A stretch of DNA of 32,419 nt from the NCBI GenBank assembly GCA_013791705.1, contig VMTF01000060.1, forward strand, positions 1-32,419. The letters run 5' to 3'. Positions 7,397 to 16,179 of this stretch are shown one piece after another. Source of the stretch: Sphingomonadales bacterium (lineage in GTDB: Bacteria > Pseudomonadota > Alphaproteobacteria > Sphingomonadales > Sphingomonadaceae). Position numbers and translations under genes: made by a program. Every line of letters begins with the position of its first letter. Within the stretch, counting starts at the first letter, position 1. A model generated the notes under the pieces. It ran no database searches. It had not been told where the DNA came from and worked only from the letters and a program-made list of their open reading frames with translations.

Positions 7397-8191
7397 ATGA
7401 CCGACCTGACCGTTGCCGACACGGCTTCCGACACCGCCGGCGCCGTGTTGCTGGAACGCCGCCCCGGAATCGGCGAGGCGGAATGGGAAACGCGGGTGGA
7501 CCTGGCCGCGTGCTACCGGCTGATCGCGCTGCACGGCTGGGACGACCTGATCGCCACGCATATTTCGGCGCGGGTGCCCGGCACGCACGATTTCCTGATC
7601 AACCGCATCGGCCTGACCTTCGAGGAAATCACCGCGTCGAACCTGGTGCGGGTCGATCTGGACGGCACCGTGACCGAAGGATCGGACGCGCGGATCAATC
7701 CGGCCGGGTTCACCATCCACAGCGCGATCCATGCGGGGCGCGGCGATGTCGGCTGCGTGATCCACTGCCACACCAGCGACGGCGTCGCGGTTTCGGCGAT
7801 GGAGGAAGGGCTGCTGCCGCTCAACCAGATCGCGATGCTTGCCTGCGGCAACATCGCCTACCACGATTACGAAGGGGTCGCGTTCAACCTGGCGGAGCGC
7901 GAACGGCTGCAGCGCGACCTGGGCGGGGCCGGGCTGATGATGCTGCGCAACCACGGCACGCTGACCGTCGGCGCTTCGGTGGGCGAGGCCTATATGCGGA
8001 TGTACACGCTGGAGCGCGCCTGCACGATTCAGGTCCGCACGCTGGCGATGGGCCGCCCGCTGCGCGCGGCCGATCCGGGCGTGATCGCGCACACCGGCGA
8101 ACTGGGCCGCGATGTCGCGAGCTATGCGGCAAGCGGCTGGCCGGCGGCGGTGCGCCGGGCCGCGCGGCTGAGCCCCGGGTTCGACCGGTAG
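7397..8191 (+). CDS. Class II aldolase/adducin-fold protein
   Basis: A 264-residue zinc-type class II aldolase/adducin-domain protein. Likely metal ligands are the two histidines of IHCHT (about 123-125) and the histidine of LRNHGTLTVG. The position that carries the catalytic glutamate in fuculose-phosphate aldolase (four residues before the His in PSSExxxH) is glycine here (NPAGFTIH). A classical aldol cleavage of sugar phosphates is therefore unlikely. Many catabolic-cluster members share this form and their role is unknown. GAGGAG lies 8 nt before the ATG. The gene is divergent from Gfo/Idh and is followed by a TetR gene 111 nt away. Confidence 0.88.
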   Translation: MTDLTVADTASDTAGAVLLERRPGIGEAEWETRVDLAACYRLIALHGWDDLIATHISARVPGTHDFLINRIGLTFEEITASNLVRVDLDGTVTEGSDARINPAGFTIHSAIHAGRGDVGCVIHCHTSDGVAVSAMEEGLLPLNQIAMLACGNIAYHDYEGVAFNLAERERLQRDLGGAGLMMLRNHGTLTVGASVGEAYMRMYTLERACTIQVRTLAMGRPLRAADPGVIAHTGELGRDVASYAASGWPAAVRRAARLSPGFDR

Positions 8192-8239
8192 CGGGCAGGA
8201 ACCGCGCAGAAACCGCGCTGTCGCAACCGGTGCCCGGCA

Positions 8240-8268
8240 TTGCCAAACCGGCCCGGCCATCACACTAT
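8240..8268 (+). promoter_or_regulatory. Candidate promoter of TetR 2
   Basis: TTGCCA (8240-8245) matches the -35 consensus at five of six positions. It is followed 17 nt later by CACTAT, a weak -10, about 34 nt before the TetR ATG. This is a pattern match only. A TTC/GGTT-rich stretch at 8285-8297 might hold an operator, but no clear palindrome is seen. Confidence 0.35.
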
Positions 8269-8302
8269 GGCGCGGTAATTTTCCAAACAGTTCGGTTCAG
8301 CC

Positions 8303-8974
8303 ATGCCGCCAGAGGCGCTTCGAAAAATTGCTTCCCCGCCCGCTCCGGCGGAGCGCGCCACGGCCGCACCCAGGCGCCGGAGCCGCAAGCACGGCGCCAT
8401 CATCGCGGCGGCCAAGGCGGTGTTCTTCGAAGACGGCTATGCCGGCGCCTCGATGGACCGGATCACCGCGCGGGCCGGAGTTTCCAAGGCGACGATCTAT
8501 GCCAACTTCCGTTCGAAGGAGGAAGTGCTGCGCGCGGTGGTCGATGAAGTCGTCGCCCCGATCAGCACGCAATACGAAAGCGCGATCAGCCGGATCGAGG
8601 ATTTCCACGAGTGGCTGCTCAAGCTTGGCCAGCACATGACGCGCAACGCGCTGCTGCCGGACGTGGTTGCGCTCGAACGGCTGGTGGTGGGCGAAGCGCT
8701 GCGCTTCCCGGAGCTGGGGGCGCTCTATACCCGGTCTGCGGTCGCACCGGCGCTCAAGCTGTTCCAGCCGCGGTTCGAAGCGGCCATTGCGGCGGGCATC
8801 CTGCGCCAGACCGATTCGCACGTCGCGCTGCTGCGCTTTGCCGAATGGTGCACCGGCAGCATGCGCCGCGAAGTGGTGATGAACCAGCGGCCCTGCCCCG
8901 ACGACGCCGAGATCGACGCCTTCGTGGCGGATGCCGTGGAAGCCTTCCTCCACGGCTATGAAGCGCGCGACTAG
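8303..8974 (+). CDS. TetR-family regulator 2
   Basis: A 223-residue TetR/AcrR-type protein. A 30-residue Arg/Pro-rich N-terminal extension precedes a clear helix-turn-helix at about residues 48-70 (ASMDRITARAGVSKATIYANF). The C-terminal half resembles the AcrR-like C-terminal domain of efflux or catabolic regulators. The gene follows the class II aldolase-fold gene on the same strand and converges on the minus-strand SDR 2. Its targets may be the aldolase-fold gene or the neighbouring SDR/CoA-transferase pair. This cannot be settled from sequence. Confidence 0.9.
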   Translation: MPPEALRKIASPPAPAERATAAPRRRSRKHGAIIAAAKAVFFEDGYAGASMDRITARAGVSKATIYANFRSKEEVLRAVVDEVVAPISTQYESAISRIEDFHEWLLKLGQHMTRNALLPDVVALERLVVGEALRFPELGALYTRSAVAPALKLFQPRFEAAIAAGILRQTDSHVALLRFAEWCTGSMRREVVMNQRPCPDDAEIDAFVADAVEAFLHGYEARD

Positions 8975-9014
8975 GGTTTTTGCCTGTCGCGCCGGTTCGG
9001 CAGCGGCAAAGACA

Positions 9015-9764
9015 TCAGCCCGCGAGCTGGCCCTGATCGACCCCGAGGCAACTGCCGTGAAGGTTGGGCGCCGCATCCGAAGCGGCGAACAGGATCATGT
9101 TGGCGATCGATTCCGGCTCGGCCATTTCCCGGAAGCCGTGATAGCGCACGATCAGGTCCATCTCCGCTCCTTCGGGCGGAACCACCACGCCGCCCGCCGT
9201 CATGGGCGTTTTCATGCCCGCCGGCGCGACCGCGTTGATCCGGACCGGCTTGTGCATGAATTCCATCGCCATCGCCTTGGTCATCCCGATCACCCCGGCC
9301 TTGCTGGCCGAATAGGGCACCATGTAGGCCTGCCCCTGGGTGCCCGCGCTCGACGCGACGTTGACGATCGCGCCGTTGCGTTCGAGCAGGTGCGGCAGCG
9401 CCGCCTGCGACAGAAAGAACAGCGCGCCGAGGTTGATGTCGATCAGCTTGTGCCAGCGCTGCGGCGTGACGTTCGCGACGTGATCCATCCAGGCGACGCC
9501 GGCGACGTTGCACAGCACATCGAGCTGGCCGAACCGCGCGACGGCCGCCGCGACGATATCGGCGCACTTGTCGAGCTGCGAAAGATCGGCGACGTGGCCG
9601 GCGGCCTTCGGCCCCAGTTCGCTGGCCACGGCCTGCACGCCTTCCTGCACGTCGACGAGGAAAACCGAGGCCCCGGCCGCGCTGAAGGCCGTGGCCGTGG
9701 CCTTGCCCAGACCCGAAGCGGCGCCGGTGACCAGCACGACCTTTCCGGTGAAATCAAGCTTCAT
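9015..9764 (-). CDS. Short-chain dehydrogenase/reductase (SDR 2)
   Basis: A 249-residue classical SDR. It has TGAASGLG (cofactor loop), LCNVAG in place of NNAG, the serine in NVASSAGTQG and YSASK. An aspartate after strand 2 (VFLVDVQE) favours NAD over NADP. The ORF track begins one codon early at TTG 9767. The ATG at 9764 follows GGAAGGG at a suitable distance. It lies 104 nt downstream of the class III CoA-transferase on the same strand and may oxidise a hydroxyacyl intermediate. Confidence 0.92.
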   Translation of the reverse strand: MKLDFTGKVVLVTGAASGLGKATATAFSAAGASVFLVDVQEGVQAVASELGPKAAGHVADLSQLDKCADIVAAAVARFGQLDVLCNVAGVAWMDHVANVTPQRWHKLIDINLGALFFLSQAALPHLLERNGAIVNVASSAGTQGQAYMVPYSASKAGVIGMTKAMAMEFMHKPVRINAVAPAGMKTPMTAGGVVVPPEGAEMDLIVRYHGFREMAEPESIANMILFAASDAAPNLHGSCLGVDQGQLAG

Positions 9765-9868
9765 CAAACGCCCTTCCCAAGGAGTGTGTTATGTTCTCTG
9801 GCGCGCGGCACCGGCCACTGCCGGTCACCGCAGCGGCCCCGCGCCACAGACGCGGGGCCGCGTGACGC

Positions 9869-11098
9869 TCAGGCGACGACGCCCTTGTTCTTGAGCTCCT
9901 CGATCCGGTCCCACTCGATGCCCATTTCCATCAGCACCAGTTCGGTGTGTTCGGACGGCTCGGGTGAGCGGGTCGTGTCGGTCGGCTCGTGATTGAACAG
10001 CACCGGCGCCGAAACCAGCTTCATCGGCTTCTGGCCTTCGCCCAGATCGACCTCGAAGAAGATGTCGTTGGCGATGATCTGCTCGTCCTGCGTAACTTCG
10101 AGCAGGTTCTGGTAGGGCGCCCATTGCCCGCGCAGGGTCTTGAAACGCTCGGTCCAGTAGGCCAGCGGCTGCGCGGCGATCGCCCGCGAAACCTCGACGC
10201 TGCCATCAACCCAGTTCGCCATCAGTCCTTCAGCGGTATTGAACCGTTCGTCCTGCATGAGCTCGGGTTTGCCGAGGTGCGTCCAGGTGTCCTCGAGATA
10301 CGGCCCCGGGGTCAGGATGGTGAGATTGAGGTGGCGGCCATCGGCGGTCTGGTAAACGCCGACGAAGGGATTGCCGCGCACGCCGCCGGAACCCGGCATC
10401 TTGGGCACGAACGGAATCTTGCCCGATTCCATCGCCATGGCGAGGCTCATGCCAAGCGCCCAGGCGCCCGACGAGAGCAGCGAAACGTCGAGTTCGACCG
10501 CTTCGCCGGTGCGTTCGCGGTGGTAGAGCGCGGCGCAGATGCCCCCGGCGATGTTGGTGCCGCCGATCGTGTCACCATAAGCTGGCCCGGGCTGGGTGAG
10601 CGGAGCCCCCAGTTCAGGCGGGGTGACTGCCAGGGACGAGCCGGCCCGCGCCCAGAACCCGGTCGAATCGAAGCCGCCCTTGGTGCGCTCGGCCCCCTTG
10701 TCGCCCAGCGCGCTGCCGCGGGCATAGATGATGTTGGGATTGACCGCCCGGATGTGCTCGAGATCGATCTTCAGCTTCTGGCGCTGATCGGGCAGGTAGT
10801 TGGTCAGGAAAACGTCGCATTCCTTGGCCATTTCATAGATCAGCGCCTGGCCTTCGGGCTTCGACACATCGATCCCGACGCTGCGCTTGCCGCGATTGGG
10901 GTGGGCCATCATCACGTTGCGGGCGGGGTCGACCGGCGCACCTTCGAGATTGATGAAACCGCGCTGCGCATCGCCGCGCACCGGATGTTCGATCTTGATC
11001 ACGTCCGCGCCCCAATCCGAGAGAATTGCGCCCGCGACCGGAACAAATGTAAACTGCGCGACCTCGAGAATGCGCACGCCCTGCATGACCTTGACCAC
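9869..11098 (-). CDS. Class III CoA-transferase (CaiB/BaiF family)
   Basis: A 409-residue family III CoA-transferase, which moves CoA between carboxylic acids without free acid release. Seen are GVRILEVAQ, DVIKIEHPVRGD, the NRGKRSVGIDVSKPEG region and an Asp in AVELDVSLLSSG (about residue 200) that fits the catalytic aspartate forming the acyl-anhydride. The ORF track adds over 270 upstream residues that are not homologous. The GTG at 11098 has GGAAGGG 6 nt upstream. The ATG at 11086 is the alternative but has poor spacing. It is divergent from the MFS exporter, and SDR 2 lies downstream. Confidence 0.92.
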   Translation of the reverse strand: MVKVMQGVRILEVAQFTFVPVAGAILSDWGADVIKIEHPVRGDAQRGFINLEGAPVDPARNVMMAHPNRGKRSVGIDVSKPEGQALIYEMAKECDVFLTNYLPDQRQKLKIDLEHIRAVNPNIIYARGSALGDKGAERTKGGFDSTGFWARAGSSLAVTPPELGAPLTQPGPAYGDTIGGTNIAGGICAALYHRERTGEAVELDVSLLSSGAWALGMSLAMAMESGKIPFVPKMPGSGGVRGNPFVGVYQTADGRHLNLTILTPGPYLEDTWTHLGKPELMQDERFNTAEGLMANWVDGSVEVSRAIAAQPLAYWTERFKTLRGQWAPYQNLLEVTQDEQIIANDIFFEVDLGEGQKPMKLVSAPVLFNHEPTDTTRSPEPSEHTELVLMEMGIEWDRIEELKNKGVVA

Positions 11099-11366
11099 GA
11101 TATACCCTTCCTTGGATCGATCCTCAGCAGCCGCACCTTGACGCCGGGGCGACCGGCCCCGGCCGCGCGCGGCCTGAATACTGCCGATAACCGCTTCCAC
11201 GCGAGGCGGCCATGGGCTTTTTTCGCGAAATCGCCGACATGATGTAATTTGCTGCAGTGCATCGTCCATCCGCAAGCAGGTGTTGCACCCGCGCCGGGAC
11301 TGTGATGAACGCAACGCAGCACCCGCAGGGGAGAGATGCCATGCGCGTGCAGGGGAGACTGGCCGA

Positions 11367-13004
11367 GTGACTACAACCGCCGATACGGCAACGAGGCCGG
11401 GCGTGAGCATCGCGGCGCCGCTGCGCACGCCGCTGTTCCGCCGGATCTGGCTGGCCAGCCTGCTGTCCAACCTCGGGTTCATGGTGCTCTCGGTCGGCGC
11501 GGCCTGGGCCATGACGGTACTCACCCCCGATGCCACGATGGTGGCGCTGGTCCAGACCGCCATGATGCTGCCGATGATGCTGCTGTCGCTGGTCGCCGGT
11601 GCGGTTGCCGACATGTATGACCGCCGCAAGGTTACCATCGCGGCGCTGTGCATGTCGCTTGCCGCCAGCGCGGGGCTGGCCCTGTGCGGGTTTTCCGGCC
11701 TCATCACGCCCTGGCTGCTGCTTGGCTTCTGCTTCCTGGTCGGCTCGGCCATGGCACTGTTCAGCCCCGCCTGGCAGGCTTCCGTGGGCGAGCAGGTTCC
11801 GCGCGAGGTGCTCGCCCAGGCGGTTGCGCTCAATTCGATCAGCTTCAACATTGCCCGCAGCTTCGGCCCGGCGCTGGGCGGGATCATCGTTTCGGTCGGC
11901 GGCGGCAGCTCCGCGTTCGCCACCACGGCGGCGTGCTACCTGCCGCTGATCGCCGTGATGGTGCTGTGGCGGCGCATCCCGGTTCCCTCGCGCCTCCCGC
12001 CCGAACGAATCGACCGCGCGATCAATGCCGGGGTGCGCTATGTGATCCATTCCCCCCAGATCCGGACCGTGTTGCTGCGCACTTTCGTGATGGGGATGGC
12101 CGGCAGCTCGGTCCATGCGCTGATGCCGCTGATCGCGCGCGACATTCTGCACGGCAACGCCAAGACCTTCGGCCTGCTGCTCGGCAGCCTCGGCATCGGC
12201 GCGATCATCGGCGCGCTGGCGATCAGCCGCATCCGGCGCCACCTGTCCGAAGAGGCGATCATTTCCTCCGCCGCCGTGCTGATGGGCGCGACCTTCGTGG
12301 TGATCGCCACGAGCGGCTCGGTCGTGCTGACCTCGTTCGCGCTGATGTGCACCGGCATGGGCTGGATGGTCGCGCTGACGCTGTTCAACGTGCTGGTGCA
12401 GACTTCCGCGCCGCGCTGGGTTTCGGGACGGCTGCTGGCCGCGTTCGGGACCGCGATCGCCGGCGGCGTGGCCATAGGAAGCTGGATGTGGGGCCAGGTG
12501 GCGCAGAACCACGGCGTCGCCAATACGATGCTGATCTCGGCCGCGGCGCTGGCCGGCACCGTGCTGTTCGCGTTCATCCTGCGGATGCCGGCGATGGCCG
12601 AGGCGGATCTGGAACCGGTGCTGCCGCAAGACCCCGAAGTGAACCTTGCGATCACCAACCGCAGCGGCCCGATCGTGATCGAACTGGTCTATCACGTCTG
12701 CGCCGACGACGCGCGCGAGTTCTATGACGCCATGCAGAAAATGCGCGCGATCCGGCACCGCAACGGCGGATTCGCGTGGTCGATCTCGCGCAATATCCGC
12801 GATCCGGAAATATGGGTCGAGCGCTATCAGTGCCCGACCTGGATCGATTACCTGCGCCAGCGATCGCGCAGCACGCCGGAGGAAATCCGCGCCCATGCCC
12901 GCGCCCGCGCCTTGCTCAAGCCCGGCACCGACGTGGAAGTGCGGCGCCTGCTGGAGCGGCCGTTCGGCTCGGTCCGCTGGAAGGAAAACGCGCTCGACGT
13001 CTAG
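11367..13004 (+). CDS. MFS transporter (MFS_3 type) with soluble C-terminal domain
   Basis: A 545-residue inner-membrane transporter. The first 400 or so residues contain the repeated hydrophobic helices of a major facilitator, beginning LFRRIWLASLLSNLGFMVLS, with a DMYDRRKV signature loop between helices 2 and 3. The last 130 residues (from VIELVYHVCADD) form a soluble domain with a ferredoxin-like look, typical of the MFS_3 (PF05977) subgroup related to EntS. The start is a GTG at 11367 with GGGGAGA 8 nt upstream; the longer ORF start at 11280 is unsupported. The epoxide hydrolase follows after 24 nt, so they are probably one operon. Export of a toxic intermediate or uptake are both possible. 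Confidence 0.92.
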   Translation: MTTTADTATRPGVSIAAPLRTPLFRRIWLASLLSNLGFMVLSVGAAWAMTVLTPDATMVALVQTAMMLPMMLLSLVAGAVADMYDRRKVTIAALCMSLAASAGLALCGFSGLITPWLLLGFCFLVGSAMALFSPAWQASVGEQVPREVLAQAVALNSISFNIARSFGPALGGIIVSVGGGSSAFATTAACYLPLIAVMVLWRRIPVPSRLPPERIDRAINAGVRYVIHSPQIRTVLLRTFVMGMAGSSVHALMPLIARDILHGNAKTFGLLLGSLGIGAIIGALAISRIRRHLSEEAIISSAAVLMGATFVVIATSGSVVLTSFALMCTGMGWMVALTLFNVLVQTSAPRWVSGRLLAAFGTAIAGGVAIGSWMWGQVAQNHGVANTMLISAAALAGTVLFAFILRMPAMAEADLEPVLPQDPEVNLAITNRSGPIVIELVYHVCADDAREFYDAMQKMRAIRHRNGGFAWSISRNIRDPEIWVERYQCPTWIDYLRQRSRSTPEEIRAHARARALLKPGTDVEVRRLLERPFGSVRWKENALDV

Positions 13005-13028
13005 CGCGGCACCGTGGAGGGAGAGAAC

Positions 13029-14156
13029 ATGACCGTCCGACCGTTCGAAGTGGCCGTGCCGCAAGCCCGGCTCGACGCGATCCGCGCCCGGGTGGAACAT
13101 GGCTGGATCGGCTATGCGCCGGACGACGACGCCGACTGGAAATACGGCACGGACGCCGCCTATCTGGAAGAATTCCGGCGCTATTGGCTGGATAGCCATG
13201 ACTGGCGCCAGGCCGAGGCGGAGCTGAACCGGTTCCCGCAATTCCTCGCCCGCGTGGACGATTGCGACGTGCATTTCTACCACGTCAAAGGTTCCGGCAC
13301 GAACCCGTTCCCGGTGATCCTGACCCATGGCTGGCCGGGCTCGGTGGTCGAATTCCTCGACGTGATCGACCGGCTGGCCAACCCCGGCAATCATGGCGGC
13401 GAGCCGGAACAGGGCCTGACGGTGGTGGTCCCCTCGCTGCCCGGCTATGGCTTTTCGTCCCGCCCGGCGCGGCCGATCGGGCCGATGCGCACCGCCGCGC
13501 TGTGGCGCAAGCTGATGACCGAGGTGCTGGGCTATTCGCGCTTCGGCGCACAAGGCGGAGACTGGGGCGCAGGGGTTTCGCTCGCGCTTGGCCGCGATCA
13601 TGCCGATGTCGTCGCGGCGATCCACCTCAACCTGATCATCGGCCTGCCGCTGCCCGGCGGCGACGCGGAGACCCAGGCGTGGCAGGCCGAGCGGGCGCAG
13701 TTCAGGTCGCGCGAATCGGCCTATGCCGACATCCATGCGACCAGGCCGCAAACGATCGCGCTGGCGCTGGCCGACAGTCCGCTCGGCTTTGCCGGCTGGG
13801 TGCTGGAAAAGTGCCGAGCCTGGTCCGATTGCCACGGCGATCTGGACCGCCGCTTCGGCAAGGACCGGCTGCTGACCAATATCATGACGTATCTGGTCAA
13901 CGACGCGGTCGGCTCCGCGATCTGGATGTATCATGGTTCCCGCGCCGAAACCCCGCCGCAGCGGCGGGTCGAAGTGCCGACCGGCTTTGCCGCCTTTCCC
14001 GCCGAACCGTTCACCCCGCCGCCGCGCCGCGCCGTGCAGGCCGCGCTCAATATCGTGCGCTGGAACGAATTGCCGGCCGGAGGGCATTTTGCCGCCTGGG
14101 AGGAGCCGGAGCTGTTTGCCGGCGAGGTCCGATCGTTCTTCGCGGAGTGGCGCTGA
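13029..14156 (+). CDS. Epoxide hydrolase (EHN domain plus alpha/beta hydrolase)
   Basis: A 375-residue epoxide hydrolase converting an epoxide to a diol. The N-terminal EHN domain begins VRPFEVAVPQARLDAIRARV and is followed by the hydrolase fold with the HGWPGS oxyanion-hole motif near residue 99. The nucleophilic aspartate lies in GGDWG near 177, and the catalytic histidine is in GGHFAAWEEPE near the C-terminus. All hallmarks of the microsomal/juvenile-hormone-type class are present. The ATG at 13029 follows GGAGGGAGAG. It is 24 nt behind the MFS gene and converges with the DUF2889 gene, 23 nt apart. Confidence 0.94.
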   Translation: MTVRPFEVAVPQARLDAIRARVEHGWIGYAPDDDADWKYGTDAAYLEEFRRYWLDSHDWRQAEAELNRFPQFLARVDDCDVHFYHVKGSGTNPFPVILTHGWPGSVVEFLDVIDRLANPGNHGGEPEQGLTVVVPSLPGYGFSSRPARPIGPMRTAALWRKLMTEVLGYSRFGAQGGDWGAGVSLALGRDHADVVAAIHLNLIIGLPLPGGDAETQAWQAERAQFRSRESAYADIHATRPQTIALALADSPLGFAGWVLEKCRAWSDCHGDLDRRFGKDRLLTNIMTYLVNDAVGSAIWMYHGSRAETPPQRRVEVPTGFAAFPAEPFTPPPRRAVQAALNIVRWNELPAGGHFAAWEEPELFAGEVRSFFAEWR

Positions 14157-14181
14157 ACGCCGGTTGCGGCCGGCGCCGTTC
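14155..14181. terminator. Imperfect hairpin between convergent genes
   Basis: GAACGCCGG (14155-14163) can pair with CCGGCG plus GTTC (14170-14181) with a 2-nt bulge. It spans the 23-nt gap between the epoxide hydrolase and the DUF2889 gene. No T run is present, so a terminator role is only suggested by position. Confidence 0.3.
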
Positions 14182-14971
14182 AGCCGGCGAGGCCGCGCTC
14201 CTGCGCGACTTGCGCGATCCGTTCCGCCAGCGGCGCCGGACCGTCGCGATAATCGCGGACATCCATCGTGCAGGCGGCCTGCGGCGAGCGTTCGGGCTGG
14301 AAGGTGAAACAGGCGCCGACCGATTGCGGGATCAGATCGGCAGTCGGCACCACATCGTAGGAAAATCCGCGCCCGCCCGAGATGAAGACGGCGCGGCGCA
14401 GCACCCGCGCCCGTTCGCGTTCGACCGGGGACAGGTCGGCCTCCCAGACCTTGAGCTTGCGCAGCGACAGGCCCTGGCGGGGACCGGGCGAAACAATTAC
14501 CGAATCGCGCAGTTCCCAGACGATCTCGCGCTGGCCGTTGCAATAGAGTTCGGCGTGCTGGGTCGGTTCGGTCTCGTCGCTGGCAAAGCACGAATAAAGC
14601 GTCGGCGCATCGTCGAGCGCGTGGGCGGCGGCGAGCAGCGTCAGATCGTGCATGTGAGTGCAGTGCGAATAGGGGCTGTCGACTTCGGCAAGGGCGGCGA
14701 GCCGGGCGCCCTTCATGCGCTGACTGAGGTGGGTCGCCGCCAGCGGGCAGGTCGACCACGGCCAGCGCAGCGCCTCCGCCCTGAAATCGGTCACGAATGT
14801 GCCGTCGTGCTCGATTTCGACAGTGAACCGATGCATGTCGTCCTCCACATCGGCGCGGACCAGGCCGGGGCGGGGATCGATCAACTGGTTGCGGCGCAGG
14901 CCGCCTTCGCCGGGCCGGATCAGCAGCGGGCGCAAGGCGTCGGACGAATTGTCGGTGCCAGTTTCTGTCAT
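14180..14971 (-). CDS. DUF2889-family protein
   Basis: A 263-residue protein of the DUF2889 type. The recognisable core is DDMHRFTVEIEHDG, then RWPWSTCPLAATHL and CTHMHDLTLLAAAHA, with conserved Cys and His residues that could bind metal or act in catalysis. The function of the family is not known to me. It has no signal peptide. Its ATG overlaps the stop of the upstream alpha/beta hydrolase by ATGA, so the two are translated together. In this setting it may act on the same substrate as the hydrolase. Confidence 0.87.
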   Translation of the reverse strand: MTETGTDNSSDALRPLLIRPGEGGLRRNQLIDPRPGLVRADVEDDMHRFTVEIEHDGTFVTDFRAEALRWPWSTCPLAATHLSQRMKGARLAALAEVDSPYSHCTHMHDLTLLAAAHALDDAPTLYSCFASDETEPTQHAELYCNGQREIVWELRDSVIVSPGPRQGLSLRKLKVWEADLSPVERERARVLRRAVFISGGRGFSYDVVPTADLIPQSVGACFTFQPERSPQAACTMDVRDYRDGPAPLAERIAQVAQERGLAG

Positions 14972-15873
14972 GCCCAGGCCTCCAGCAAAGTGCGCAGCGC
15001 GGCGACGAGGGCCAGCGGCTGATCGACCATCACATGGTGGTAGGCTTCCGGAATGGCAATGAAGGGCGTGCCGGCCGGGGCCGTGTGCCGCATCCGTTGC
15101 TCCATCGCGCCGCCGCTCAGCCACGACCGTTCGCCGCGGATCAGCGCCAGCGGCACTTTGGCCCCGGCGAGGTCCGCCCAGGAATCGCCAAGGTCGCGGG
15201 CCTCCATCAGGCGCGGATCGAACCGCCAGGCAAAGTTGCCGTCATCCTGCCGGACCACGCCGAGCCGGGCGATGTAATCGGCGACATAGATGTTTTCGCA
15301 AGGCTGCGGCGGCGACAGGCGGAACCGGTCGAGCGCGGCGGACAGGGAGGGATAGGTGCGCCCGGTGTGACGCGGCGGTTTCGCGGTCATTTCCGGGCCG
15401 GGCAAGCCGGTATCGACGACGATCGCCGCGCGCAGCCGGTCAGGGAAACGCGCCGCGAGCCCGAATACCGGCATCCCGCCGGCCGAGTGCCCGATCATCA
15501 CCGGCGGCCCCGCCAGCAGCGCGCCGCCCGCCTCGGCGGCGGCCAGGCCTTCGCGAATGTAAAGCTCGGTGGAATAGGCGGCGCGCCGGTCCGAAGCGCC
15601 CATCCCGCTGAGCGAAAACGCCACGACCCGGTAGTCGGCGGCGAACAGCGGGGCGAGGAAGCTCCACCATCCCAGATGGGCGGCATTGCCATGGAAGAAT
15701 ACCAACCCCGGCTTGCCGCGTTCGCCCCACGCGCGGCAATCGATCGCCGCACCGTCGACCGTGACGCTATAACTCTCGAACGGGACGGCCAGCGCGCGGG
15801 TGAACCATTCCGGCGCGGGCGGGGAAGCGCCTTCCAGGCCGAGCAGCGGCGGCTCCATGTTGTCTTCAATCAT
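14968..15873 (-). CDS. Alpha/beta hydrolase 1
   Basis: A hydrolase of about 301 residues. It shows the oxyanion-hole FFHGNAAHLGWW, the nucleophile elbow GHSAGG near residue 128, and a late histidine in YHHVMVDQP. It should cleave an ester, lactone or C-C bond. The start is uncertain. The ORF track begins at 16011, but the sequence becomes hydrolase-like only later. ATGs at 15885, 15873 and 15858 are all possible, and I chose 15873, which has a G-rich stretch about 12 nt upstream. It overlaps the DUF2889 gene by ATGA and is divergent from the amidohydrolase pair. Confidence 0.88.
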   Translation of the reverse strand: MIEDNMEPPLLGLEGASPPAPEWFTRALAVPFESYSVTVDGAAIDCRAWGERGKPGLVFFHGNAAHLGWWSFLAPLFAADYRVVAFSLSGMGASDRRAAYSTELYIREGLAAAEAGGALLAGPPVMIGHSAGGMPVFGLAARFPDRLRAAIVVDTGLPGPEMTAKPPRHTGRTYPSLSAALDRFRLSPPQPCENIYVADYIARLGVVRQDDGNFAWRFDPRLMEARDLGDSWADLAGAKVPLALIRGERSWLSGGAMEQRMRHTAPAGTPFIAIPEAYHHVMVDQPLALVAALRTLLEAWA

Positions 15874-16179
15874 CTTCGGCCGCATCCCCCTGCCCGGCAA
15901 CTTGACCGCGTCCCTATCCGCCCCGATCCCGGCCGCACAGGCGGGCAAGCAATGATCACGGTCGCGATATGGCGCGAATTGCGCAACGCCGGCAACGGTC
16001 CAGGGGAACAAACTCCCCGGCTCAAGTGTTGCTATTGCAAGTCGGAATCGACTGTACTGCCCGTCCGGGCACTCGACAGTTATCGTTTCTGACGCTATGT
16101 CAATTAAATCCGGGCCGGGACTCTCGCGGGGAGCGCGATCGAGTCACATGGATCCGGGCGTCGCCGAGGAGAGCCTGAG
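15874..16179. promoter_or_regulatory. 306-nt divergent control region
   Basis: No gene is seen here. For the plus-strand amidohydrolases a possible promoter is TTGCTA, 18 nt, TGTACT within 16028-16060. For the minus-strand hydrolase a consensus -35 TTGACA is found at 16098-16103, without a clear -10. Between them lies a bulged inverted repeat: ACTGT (16051-16055) and TGCCCG pair with CGGGCA and ACAGT (16076-16080), which could be an operator. All calls are by eye. Confidence 0.4.

Noticed and set aside
6658-8547. 629-residue plus-strand ORF
   Set aside because: Crosses Gfo/Idh antisense and the aldolase-fold and TetR genes out of frame; composition is shadow-like.
9869-11926. N-terminal extension of the CoA-transferase ORF to 11926
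   Set aside because: The extra 276 residues are antisense to the MFS gene and unlike CoA-transferases; a GTG with a good ribosome-binding site is at 11098.
11124-14759. 1211-residue minus-strand ORF
   Set aside because: It is antisense to the MFS transporter and epoxide hydrolase, which have clear motifs. The translation is Arg/His/Gln-rich as expected for a GC-rich shadow frame.
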